Positions 10,852 through 21,909 of a stretch of 64,000 bases of DNA are shown one piece after another. A program made the translations under genes and the position numbers. The notes under the pieces were generated by a model. The model was not told the DNA's origin, did not search any database, and worked only from the letters and a program-made list of their open reading frames with translations. Origin of the DNA: Cyathus striatus (Eukaryota > Basidiomycota > Agaricomycetes > Agaricales > Nidulariaceae); contig JAOVFP010000021.1 in assembly GCA_025738555.1 (NCBI GenBank), positions 744,001 to 808,000 on the forward strand. The letters run 5' to 3'. How positions within the stretch are numbered: position 1 is the stretch's first letter; every line of letters starts with the position of its first letter.

Positions 10852-13812
10852 ATGCTCGCGTCTCTCCCAACATCGCTCATATCCTTCATATCTTACTTCC
10901 TAACCACCAACAATGGCATATCACAACCTCCACCTCAGCAACAACAGTTGACCTTCCAACTACGCCACGTTCATGCCCACACGCCCGAAGGCACCACGGT
11001 TCTCTCGGATATACCATCTTCCCTCATGCCCTATGAGATGTCGTTGCCAGTAGCGAAGACAAGGGTGCACAAGCCTCCATCGGTAGCGTCTGTCGAGGCG
11101 TATCGCAAGGGGAGAGGAGTGAAGAACTTCGAATGGAAAGAAGAGGAGATATCAGGTCCCGATGTCGCCAAGAGAAAGACTCTACTAGCGCTAGCTAATA
11201 TGGCGTACGATACGTACTACAAACCAGGGAATAAGGAATGGTACGATGTCGGAGCAGGGTGGAACAAGGTAAGTTTAGCTCTACCTGCCGTTCCGCAGCC
11301 GCGTGTTCTCTAACTACTCTTCATGATAGTCTTTTCCATTTGGCTTCTCGCCCCTCGAGGATGGCATGCGCGGCCATATATTCTCGACACCTGACAATAG
11401 TACTGTTGTCATCGCTATCAAAGGTACATCGGCCAACTGGCTTGTTGGTGGTGGAGGGCCTACGACTAGAAACGACAAGATTAATGATAACCTTTTGTTT
11501 TCGTGCTGCTGTGCTAGGGTTGGTCCTACGTGGAGTACGGTGTGTGGGTGCTACAAGAATGCGGGGAAGTGTGATGCCGAGTGCTTGCAGGAGTCGTTGA
11601 AGGGCGATAGTTTGTTCTATCAAGTTGGATTGGTGAGTGTCTTTGGGCTTTCATGTTTATGCTACTGTTTCTGTTGTGCTATCGCTTGACGTTCTTGCCT
11701 TTCTTTCAACCTTCACTGCTCTAGTTTGTGAGGACGAGTTTACAACCATACATTGCTTATTCGTTCCTCCCTCTTGCTGCCCTTCGCTATCTTGTCTCAA
11801 AGCCCCGCTTTTACCTTTCTTTTCACCATCTACCCTGTTTTCCATTCTCTCCCTTTTCTGCCTCGTTCTTGCCACGCACCACACTCCGCCTGATACTCGG
11901 AGAAGAATCCCTCGCCTTCCCCATATATCCACCTCACCTCTTCCACCGCTCCGTACATCCAACTAACCCCACCCCATAGAACCTCTACAATAACATAACC
12001 TACCTCTATCCAAACGCCAACATCTGGCTAACAGGCCACTCACTCGGAGGTGGCCTCTCCTCCCTCATCGGTGCAACGTTCGGTGCGCCCGTGGTGACAT
12101 TTGAGGCTCTAGCGGAGAGAATGGCCGCAAGGAGGTTGCATTTGCCTATGCCTGTACGTCTCCCTTCTTCTTATTCCTACTACTCCTCTACGTTCTACTC
12201 CATCTGTCACCTCTTTCTACTCCTCTTGCATTTCTCGTTCCTCCAGTGTTCAACATGCTAATGACGTCATAGCCTGAAACGCACCACGTAGTGCATGTTT
12301 ATCATACCGCCGATGTACGTCCTTCTCTCTTTCGTCTGTGGTTTATGTATGGTTGTTGATGTTGTTGTTCGGTGAAGCCTATACCGATGGGAACGTGTAC
12401 GGGTGTTACGTCTAGTTGTGCTATTGGCGGGTATGCGTTGGAGAGTCGGTGAGTTTTTTGGATTTTGGATTTTGGATTCTGGTTTTGGATTTTGTTTCTG
12501 TCGTTTTTGTGGCTTTGTGCTGGTGCTGGTATTGATGTGGTGTTGGCTCTTTGTGAAACTCGGGCTGGTATGAGAAGAGGTGGCTGGTTGTGCTCACGAG
12601 ATGCGATGATGGAGTGTGCGAGATTATTGGATAACATAGACCATGTCCGGGTGCTCCTTGCTGGTATCCACAGTCGGTTTCGTCGACGGGCTTGTGGCAG
12701 GATGGTGCTTTACGATGATACTCTTTCAATTGGTGGGAATGGGGCTCACTGTCGTACATGATAGCCAATTCTTGTTGGAAGTTGGTCCTTATGCCGCGGC
12801 AGAGGCATCGATCGATGATACTGACTAATATGTTGACGGAGATGAACTAGGCAAACTGGAGAGTCGTCTTTGTTGGCGTGACTAGCATGACTTCCATGTT
12901 CTGTGAGTTCGTGGTTAGCGATGACGAACATCAGCTCCGGGTGACACAGCGTCGTGTGGCAGCGACGAGGGGCATACCTACTTGTATCCTTTTGCTGAGA
13001 CAGCTTATGATTGGAGTGTTTGGCTGGTACAAGCACTGTTATTGTCGTTGCTGGGTCTGCAAGCGTATGGCCATTTCTGTTTCTATATGGAAACCTGGAC
13101 GATACGCAGCTCCGTCAGCACCATCGAACGCTGTCAGCTACAGTTACAAGCATTATGGTACTAGAAATGTAAATAGCGTGCTCTTTGGAGTGGACTTCTT
13201 GGTTGTACCTTCATGGGACCGCTGTTTACCTTTTGCTGAAGCAGCTTATGGTTGAAGTGTTTGTTCTCTCATTCTCATCTGCAGATGAGTTCGCGATACG
13301 CTGGACCTTTATCTATTCATTCTTATTCTTGTTCTTAATTTCAATGCTTATATCTTCATCGTTCCATCCATCTAAATGCATCTGACCATCTGACCATGAT
13401 CTTTCCTTGTAGATGTCACTTAGGAAACCTCATCCTTCTCGACACCGTCACCGAACTAGGCTGGTCCGCCAACGTCCGAACACACGGCATCAAAGTAATC
13501 ATAGATCGAATCCTCGCTGACGACAGCGAGTGGGTCAAGATGCGCAGAGGGAAAGCTACTCCTCCTGAGTCTGATCCTCCCTCCGAACTGGGATCCCTCT
13601 CGAGATGGTCGTCGTTCTGGGAGTGGCCATGGACACCCGGGCCGGATGAACCAGAACCTATACCCGATGACGACGATAAGCTTATTATTCCTGCTCCCCG
13701 ACCCGCGGCTGAGCTAGAGGGCGATGGGGAAGGTGGCGGATGCACTGATTGTTTTGCTTGGGAGTTTGAAGAGGGTGAAAGGGGCAAGGGGAGTGCGGTG
13801 TGTTTGGCATGA
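10852..13812 (+). CDS. ATG15: ATG15 autophagic lipase
   Basis: This is a vacuolar phospholipase/lipase that breaks down autophagic and multivesicular bodies. Six exons (10852-11268, 11330-11632, 11980-12153, 12273-12314, 12378-12448, 13413-13812) sum to 468 residues, in the family's usual range. The N-terminus from ATG 10852 has a hydrophobic segment (about residues 3-20) fitting a type II signal anchor. Family blocks follow: [23 protein letters not shown], the lipase nucleophile elbow TGHSLGGG, the acid in HTADPIPMG and the histidine in RCHLGN, giving an intact Ser-Asp-His triad. An acidic, Pro-rich tail follows. Oddities are introns of 347 bp (11633-11979) and 964 bp (12449-13412), much longer than the 40-60 bp usual here. 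It is divergent from the NACHT gene, with starts about 230 bp apart. Confidence 0.93.
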
Positions 13813-15173
13813 GTTCTTGGAGAGTTGTTTGTTCCGGCCAAGATGGATTTTGGTTGGGAAGCGCAGGTAGATCGAGCTATTTTTTGGTCTTACAGGATTT
13901 GTATATACACATTGTACTATTATTATGGTTTTCATGTTTCTAGTTACTTTGTACATATTTACTCTAGAGGTTGATTAAGCGCCAACTTACATTGCATCAT
14001 GTTATTATTTGCTTTCAACAATACCAACCTAGACTAAGCTAATCGACGCAGTATCCCCGGTGTATGTCTGTCTTCAGCATCAGCATCCAGGAAATACTAG
14101 GACACAACCATCAACCTACAAGCTTGGCCGAGGCGTTTTGACCGAGGTCCTAACGTACCTTCTTAGACCTTCCTTCCAACATCGAGCAAAATTCCCTTAC
14201 CGCTTCTGCATATCACCATGCCGATATCACTGTGACAGCTTCGCATGTTTTCCGATTCTTCTATGATGTTAGCTCCAGTACGAGCCAGAGTCATGCAGCC
14301 TCATTTCCTTACCTTCTTCGCACACCCTTGTCGTCGAGTTCGAGCGGCGGAAAGAAAAACCGTTGGGTATGAACGTTCTCTAGCCTATCTGCAGCTTTAT
14401 TCATAGGAGACCAAAATGAGACACCCTATTCGAAGTATCTTGGAGCGGTCTCCCAAGTTTGCGAATTATTCGGATAATGGTATTCAATTGTTTAGACAAA
14501 AAAAATTGAACTGCAGTGCTTATAGAATATACCAAAAGTTCGCGTCCGTGATGTAACTACAAAATTGGTACGCACAGCGCTTAATTATTATTACTTCTTC
14601 TTTGGGTTGTGATATATAATATTTTGCTATAGTTGCGAGCTGCACGCGAACTTCTGCAAAATCAAATATAAGCGTATGTTAAACGTTTATTCTCCGTAAC
14701 CTGGATGCATGATGTAAGAAGCCAGCGGGGGAAACAAGCACCTTCCAGTGAATACCGATCAAACGCTACTGAATAGCGGCTCTATTTCAATCTTTCAGAC
14801 AGTAGTGACAGGTTGTTCTTTATGCGCTAAAAATACTATCTCCGATGACATGCAAGAATAATTATACACTACATACGTACTATGAGTAGATTCCTCTGTA
14901 TACGCTACCTCCGGGGTCGGTGCTGCTAGACGGGGATAGTACTAATCGCCGTGGGGACTCTCAAGGATTCTCAGTGGATCCTCGGGCTCGGTGGTTTAAG
15001 ATTGATATTTTAATCGTTACGTACATTGTAAACGCCCAAATCCTTACTAACACACCGTAGTATTTGACCCGCGATTCAGCCATGCTGTGCTGATGCTGCG
15101 CGAAAGTACTTATCAGAATCAATTAGTCCTCTAACCACTTCCATCTCCTACACTCTCACTCCAAGTGACAATC
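13813..15173. other. intergenic, nothing recognised
   Basis: This 1.36-kb AT-rich gap lies between the ATG15 stop and the hydrolase start. I see no convincing reading frame, RNA gene or repeat. The right end presumably holds the hydrolase promoter. Confidence 0.5.
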
Positions 15174-16552
15174 ATGCCAAGTGACCAGGACTCGAGCGCC
15201 GGATCCACATTTACCGTTCAACGGTTTACGTTTGATAGCCCACAGAAATTTTTAGGTCCTCCATTCAAGATTGCTGCAAATCGATATACACATGCTTGTT
15301 GCCATGAAGAAGGCTTGACTTTGCTATTTGCTCATGCAAACGGTGCTCGTAAGGACTCATTGTCTCTAGGCTACCTGAAATTTTTGCTTACTAGGTTACG
15401 GCAGACAAGGAACAGTGGGAGCCCGTTCTCGAGGAGCTATTTTCGATTCAAAGCAAACATCATGATCTGAGTCGAAAATCCATCAGAGAAGTATGGGCTC
15501 TCGATGCTCCAGCATACGGAGACTCGGCTTTGCTGAATGCAACCTCACATGCGGAGCGAATGAACAACATGTGTAAGAGTGCACATTTTATTTTAGGGAA
15601 CTCATCAAAACTCAGTAGTGCACAGCAATAGCGGAATTTGGTATTGCCGTGGCCTCGGTAGCAAAGTCACACCGTTTCAATGGACACCGATTAGTCCTCA
15701 TTGGACATTCATTGGGAGCAACTGCTTGGTATGCACTATTCATATTTTGATATGGATCATATTCTGAATTCCTCAGCATGTATGCAACGAAGATTTTCAT
15801 GCCTATCCGGCCATCTTATGCTGGAATTATTCTTATAGAATCTGTCTTTCTGGACAGGGATGTATTCTACAACAATCTTAAAGATAGGGAAAATCAGCTT
15901 GGATTTTTGGCACGTGCCGTGGCACGCCAGCGAAGCTCGTGGGACAGTCGGGAACAAGCTTATGAGTGGTTGTGCAAGCGAAAACCATGGTCTCAGTGGG
16001 ATACAAGGGTGTTGAAAAAATATGTGGTGAGGAAGGTGTAACGAACTCGTATGCGATCTTTGATTGATGAACGTGTAGGAGTTCGGCCTGAAAGAAGACA
16101 TCAGTAACGGGAAAGTCAGTGCGCTTCAAACGAGGTGCAGCAAAGAACAAGAGGCAAGCATATATCGTGATATCGAGCCCCCATTTGATGCCGCAGATCA
16201 AGTTTCTACCGTTTGCTCGAAGGGGGTACCAATTCATGTCATGTTCGGGGGTATTAATGATTTAGCGTTTGTTACCGTTGTACAGTGTATCTTGGTGTCT
16301 CAAGAACTCTAACGAAGAACATCTAGGCCTCGATATTCACAAGATTCGATAACGGATGTAACCAAAGGTCGAAATGTGGCTACGCTAATACGAATACCCG
16401 GCGGACGGCATATGGTGAGGGTTTGATTAATTCACCTTTTTCTGAATTTACATGACCAATTATCGCTTTAGATTGCACAGGAAAATCCTAGAGTTGTTGC
16501 GGAATATATCGACGGAATTCTTAAACACAGCATTGTGCCAGCAAAACTGTAA
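15174..16552 (+). CDS. alpha/beta hydrolase, cluster left flank
   Basis: The protein is of the alpha/beta-hydrolase-1 type. Seven exons (15174-15348, 15405-15572, 15632-15728, 15777-16026, 16079-16266, 16327-16414, 16472-16552) sum to 348 residues with one terminal stop. Motifs are LLFAHANG near residue 50 (oxyanion region after strand 3), the nucleophile elbow VLIGHSLGATA, and a late His in IPGGRHM, so the catalytic set appears complete. There is no signal peptide. Relatives are often found in fungal secondary-metabolite loci, where they hydrolyse esters or release polyketides; the substrate here is unknown. A broken paralogue lies at 43403-44416. Its position at the edge of the PKS locus makes a role in that pathway plausible but unproven. 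Confidence 0.85.
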
Positions 16553-16851
16553 CTAAGACTCGGGAATGTGACACTTTACTTAGCCTGGCTGTCTATCATT
16601 TGTTCACTAATGACCCATCGCCAACTTTCGACGCTTATTCGTAATTTTGTTTTTACATTGTACTACGTTATTAATACTATGGGTACTAGTAAGTTACTTA
16701 TACGTTGAAGTTAGGCAACGAAACCTTTCATACATATTTCAGTGAAATGGAGTTTAAAAAGAATGGGACATGTTCTGATATATAAGTAAAACACAATGTA
16801 CATATGTACAGTAAATGATCGAAGACGGCCGGTGATAACTATACTTGGAGT

Positions 16852-18270
16852 TTATACCATTGCGGATTTTGACACATAATCACCGTTGCGTGTGTCTTGC
16901 TCGCTGTGGTAATCACTATCCTTGTCCACAGTTTGAGTGATTTTAACCGCCACAGGGCGCATTCCGTATGATTCTCCTGCAACACCAGAACGAATATCCC
17001 CTAGCCTTGATGAAATCTGACCAACAGATCGGTCGTTCGAGACTGACGACTGAGCTTTCTGGGCCCACCCAAGTCCAACCCGAACGTTTATAAGAGTAAA
17101 AGCGATACCTGACATTGCAGGCCAAGCATCTACTGCGATAAATTGCAGATTAGATCTGGATTGATAACTGGCAAAGAAGAATATTGTCCAAGATCTGTAT
17201 ACATAATTGGTTGGGGCTCTTTTGTCATAGAGCGCTTGAGAGGATTGGCATTCACTTACGTGTAGATTGCTGCACTTTCAACAACAATTCCCAGGACAGC
17301 CTGTAAAGCAGACGAATTAATTCGAAAGCATTCAAAGGTGGAGACTGCCATCTGCAACTAACGTTCAAGCTAGTACCTCCATATTTACGAGATTTCATGT
17401 TGACACTCCAGATACGCCATGCAATAAGAACTAACATGGTAGTCAGCAAATGAACCGTCCAGTATCCATAAACATTAAAATATTTACCGGAGCTGTAAAC
17501 ATTTGTACTAAGAAGTTAAGAATGTTAAAAAGATATATATGACGGTAAATTGCATCAATTACCATAGTGTGAATACGCAATCACTCGTAATCCATCGACC
17601 CGCTGCAGACAGAAATACATCTTCACCGGGTTTGTATTGGGTGAACTGATATGTTATTCCGATTCCGCATACTGGCATGTAAGGGATCAACACTAGTATA
17701 TAGCACTATGGTTCAGGTTGCACATACCTGTTAGTCCAATAAGTGTACCGATGGGAAAGATAACAATGGCTCGATTATAATTCCAAATAATCCATAGGCG
17801 GTATATCTAGGGCATGAGAATATATAGAGGCGATATCGATTAATTAGTACGGCAAAGCTTACGATCATAGCATCTCCCATGACAAGAGAAGCCATTAAGA
17901 ATCCTGTTTTTACAACCTCGCTGGTTTGATTCAGATTGGCGTAGAATGCCAGCGCAGAAGAACCATTATCGAAATAAACGAATGCTTGAAATAGTCGAAG
18001 GAAGGTACAGATCCAATGCTAGGAACATTGTTTAGCGATGTGCATTGCAGAAAAGCTTCAGCTTACTGCAGTTATCGTAATGAAAATGCAAACAGAGGAT
18101 GTTATCAATGGGTTCATCTTCAATCGTTTCTTTGAGGTAGACGTTACACGTTGGTGATTAGCCAAAAGATAAAGGGAAGAAATGAATAGAATGAAGAAGG
18201 TTCCATAGAGGAAACTCTCAATGCACACTGTGGCGAGGTTAACAGATACCAGAGGGACTTCAGCGGTCAT
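16852..18270 (-). CDS. 7-TM basidiomycete membrane protein
   Basis: This multi-exon gene begins at ATG 18270 (MTAEVPLVSVNLATVCIESFLYG), the usual opening of a large basidiomycete family of seven-helix membrane proteins with no known function. Hydrophobic segments occur in successive exons leftward, including FILFISSLYLLANHQ and LIVFPIGTLIGLTG-like stretches. The last exon ends in a short polar tail (..VSKSAMV, stop 16852-16854). Exons after the first were followed only by eye, so internal junctions are approximate. An upstream in-frame Met at 18342 is possible but less like the family. It lies between the hydrolase and a transporter, with no evidence of a biosynthetic role. Confidence 0.7.
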
Positions 18271-19077
18271 GGTGTGTCTACCACCGTATGGAGACGATGT
18301 CAATGCCACCCATATACTATTATATTCACCATGCAGAAACAACCCATCAGTAGTTTACAGGTGAAACCTTCTCGACAGATTACTATAGTAAGAGAAATGT
18401 CGCGGTTGTATCGCGGAACATTCGGCAACAGTGCATCACTAGAACCTACGGAGTTAACGTATGTAAAGCTCAGGGATTTCTTTCACATCGCCATCTGACT
18501 TCGAACTTCGAAGTGCGTCTACCCGAGATTGCGGTTTCATTCACATACTCACACCACGAGGGAGTGGGGTCCGCTTATAAGAAGCCAATAAGTAACTAAG
18601 TTATAGCATAGTTGTTCTAGTACGTTCCAGTATCGTATCTCCGGCTTGGCTATTTACATTTAAACATCACTGTTTCGCCTCCCTCGTAACGCGTAATGAT
18701 TCAATCTTAGCCACTGGCTTTGGAGCGGACAATCATTTTATAATTATAAATAGCTAGCGTTTCTGGCTTCTGCCCTAACAAAAAATAGAATGATTATCTG
18801 TTATTTGCTGCTGGAAAAATAGCTGAGGTATTTTGAATCTGATTAATCGCGGGAAAAGAAGTTTGGTTCTCTTAAAATAGAGTACTACCGCCGGTGCAGT
18901 GGGCAGTTGAGAACGTATAACAAGTATATGAACGAGATGGCAATATCCCTTTGAGTCTGGTAAGTATCCGTCGATACATGCACCCACATCAAATGTAATA
19001 GGATTGCAACGCTCCAATAAAACAAATACAAAGAGCTTCATTTGCTCGACTAATAACACTGACAGTTTGGGGATTTG
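18271..19077. other. intergenic, nothing recognised
   Basis: This 0.8-kb gap lies between the membrane protein start and the transporter stop. It should contain the promoter of the leftward membrane gene. No repeat or RNA gene was seen. Confidence 0.5.
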
Positions 19078-21022
19078 TTAAGGCGTTGTTGTACGCATGT
19101 GTACGTGACGAGCAACTAGTTCAATGACAGCAGCAGAAGTGAGACACACCTGTAGATCAGGTTAGTCAACTGAGATTGGGTGGTAGTACGTAGTAAGGAT
19201 ACCGAAGCAAATGTGATCCCCTTCCACCATATTAATGGAGATCCGAGTATTGCTCCTGCAATCGGGGGTCCTACCAAAGATGCAAGCCCTACAGGGGCAA
19301 TTGCAAGTCCCATTGTTCTACTGTTTTTCGCGGTATTGACGTTAGTTGGTGGAACTCGGACCATACCCTAGCAGAGACTTACCCCATATCTGCTTCTCTT
19401 GGTGCCAAAGAAGCGACTACAGGAAGATATAATGCAATAGCTTATGACCTCTTAGAATAATAATGTGGGTTAAAATTCAAAGACATACTAGCCCCGAAGA
19501 AAAATCCATTGCTAGGTAGAGTTCAGTAGATCACTAAAAAATAATGGAGAAGGACGTACAATATACAAAATATAATTAAACCAGCAATACTTCCTGCTCC
19601 TAACATTGCAAAGCCTATGAGGCCTTGTACAAACGTAATAATTTAGAAAGACCTGCGTAATAGAAATTGAATGTTTACGTACATACCATTGCAAGCTGCA
19701 CAAACAATGAACACGTTTATTGCTCCATATTTGTCAGCGAAGTAATTAGGGACGATCCTTCCGAAGATGCAAGCTGCATTTAGAATGGCAAGAGAATAGA
19801 AACTCATCTCCTCAGAGATATTGTGCTGTTGCGCAAACAACTGTACGTAGAATACAGGGAAGTATGTTCCCAGTTGTGCTACGAATCCGCTTAGAAGAGT
19901 TAGGAGGTATGGCCACTCTCGAAGCTGCACATTATTCCCCTTTCTGTTTACAGAGCTACCTCGAGATGAAGGTGGCACGCTTATAAGTAAGTTTCCAATA
20001 AGGAAGCATCCAGCAGTCACAAACGCGGACGCACGAACACCCCATTGAAACCCGACGTTCGAGTGAATAAGCTGGTTCAGCATGACTTTAATGAATGTTA
20101 GTCAGCAAGCTCAATCTGTAAAGCACTTCCATACTTGAGAATATAATTCCTCCTAGGGGACCTGTCGCAACGAGGATACCCTAGTAAGGAGAATTTGATA
20201 GAGTTCAAAAAACTTTTATATGTAGGGGGGCTTACCATTGCAAGTGCCTTCTTTGACTTGAAATGATGAGATACAAGAGTGCAAGTTGGAATGTAAATGC
20301 AACACAATCCACATCCCATTCCTAACCCTTGCGCTAGAAAAGACTTACGAAACAATTGCATCACTTCTCCTGAATTGCGCTGCACTACACAAAAAGTTTC
20401 ACCTGATAAAATTGCTCTTCTTTTGTAAGAGATAGCATAAAAAAGCTAGTGGGAACCATCCTTTTTGTTAACATATAGTATGAGTAACATAACCTTTAAA
20501 TCGCACCTGAATGTGAATAATAACGATCCGAATATAAGTGTGACCCGACCATAACCAGCATCATAACTGAAAGGTTGACGAATAAGGTGAAGAGGACGAG
20601 ACACATGTGGGCAACCACTCACAGCTTTCCGCCGATCAAGCCCATTCCAAGACCCAAGAATAGTTCTACACTTCCAATCCAGCTTATGTCTGACGCAGAG
20701 TAGCGACTCAGCCAGCTCGTAGTGTAGAATTCCTGGAATACTCCAAATGCTGTGATCTGCGAGTGATCGGCGGTTAGCTGCACACTGTATATTGCTGGCA
20801 CAACACGACCTACAGGGCCTACTGCACACATCTGCAGTATAGAAGCACCAGCCACTGGAGATATTACTAAATTATTTCGGTAGTATTTTACCTGGGAATC
20901 CACTTACAAGTCAGCCATGCTCTTACCCTTCCCACAGGGAAGGTATCTACCACCGTTTCTTCCTCAATAACCTCATCAATTTTGGAAATATCAATTGTCG
21001 ATGGTTTTTCTTGGTTTTCCGT
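19078..21022 (-). CDS. MFS monocarboxylate-permease-like transporter, copy 1
   Basis: The gene encodes a major facilitator of the monocarboxylate porter type, predicted to move organic acids or a pathway metabolite across the plasma membrane. Recognisable pieces leftward are DTFPVGRVRAWLTC, the helix-1 region with GVFQEFY, ISWIGSVELFLGLGMGLIGGKL, GLGMGCGLCCIYIPTCTLVSHHF, WPYLLTLLSGFVAQLGTYFPVFYVQLFA, FGRIVPNYFADKYGA and the last helix. The stop is at 19078-19080. It is paralogous to 35076-37013 with the same exon layout. The expected start is odd: the ATG of copy 2 (ATGGCAAACAAGGAAAAA) aligns with ACG here (ACGGAAAACCAAGAAAAA, at 21022), and no in-frame ATG follows within the exon. Either translation starts in an unseen upstream exon or the copy is impaired. 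I set the end at the ACG. Confidence 0.75.
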
Positions 21023-21253
21023 AGGCAGTAGAGATTGTGTGCGAGAGCTGTGAGACGAATGTAGGCGGCATAATTTCAGATCAACGTAACGTTTAAGAAT
21101 CAAGATGCAGAAAACGTGGACTCCCACGCGAAGCTGTGGGCGCCGGATTCAAATTTCAAGCGGAGATAAATAAAACGTTTGATGGAGTTATCGTCAATCT
21201 TGCTTTCAATCCGAACAAGTTTTCGTCAAATTTTCATCCGACCACAGTGAGTA

Positions 21254-21659
21254 CAGTGGATGCCTTTCCGTAGGAATCTATTACGAATAGATTCGAATAT
21301 TTCATAGATCGGAGTTTCAAAATCTATGTCTATTTCATTGCATATTCCCGTAGCCAATTCTATTATCAACAGATAAATAACAACTGTGCCGTAAGCCCGA
21401 CATCATCTCACCTATAACAGGAAGGCCAAGCCTCCAAGGATGTGTAAGCGTCCTAAGCGAGCCTTAGCGAGGTTTATTCAAGACTTTAAAATCTGGCGAG
21501 GGGTCCTGAGGCCTCTCCAGACTTCAAAATCTATGAAAGTCTGTAAAGGCCCCACCTAAGCTACGCGATGATAAGCGAAAATCGGCATCTCGGCAAACAG
21601 CAATCTATTCGAATCTATTCAAAAAATACATGAATAGATTCCTACGGAAAGGCATCCAG
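21254..21659. mobile_element. Tc1/mariner-like MITE in divergent promoter
   Basis: This is a 406-bp element. Its termini are inverted repeats: CAGTGGATGCCTTTCCGTAG at the left matches, apart from a 2-bp indel, the reverse complement of ..CTACGGAAAGGCATCCAG at the right. The repeat continues inward through GAATCTATT and AATAGATTCGAATA. The flanking dinucleotide is TA on both sides (21252-21253 and 21660-21661), the target duplication of Tc1/mariner elements. There is no coding capacity. It sits between transporter copy 1 and the PKS, inside their shared 5' region. Confidence 0.75.
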
Positions 21660-21909
21660 TAAATAGCACCTGGAAAACGATACAACTATGAATAGTTTGG
21701 ATTGCTTCCATAGATGCGACACTCAGTTCTCTTGATCGGTGTCAATACGGACCGAGTTCGGGGAGTGCGGGTTTGGCCATTGTTTACCGTCATCCAAATT
21801 CATGATACTTACTCGACGTTATATTGCGAGTAGAAAATGCTCACCATTCAAATTACCATCCTCCTCCTCGATATCCAGGATATTCAAGTGAATAGCACTG
21901 CCAACAGTC

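Noticed and set aside
13416..13841. 141-codon minus-strand frame opposite the last ATG15 exon
   Set aside because: It is a low-complexity Ser/Pro shadow of the acidic ATG15 tail.
21022..21127. GTG at 21127 as an alternative start for transporter copy 1
   Set aside because: Nuclear fungal genes rarely start at GTG, and the sequence upstream of the ACG does not resemble the paralogue's N-terminus.
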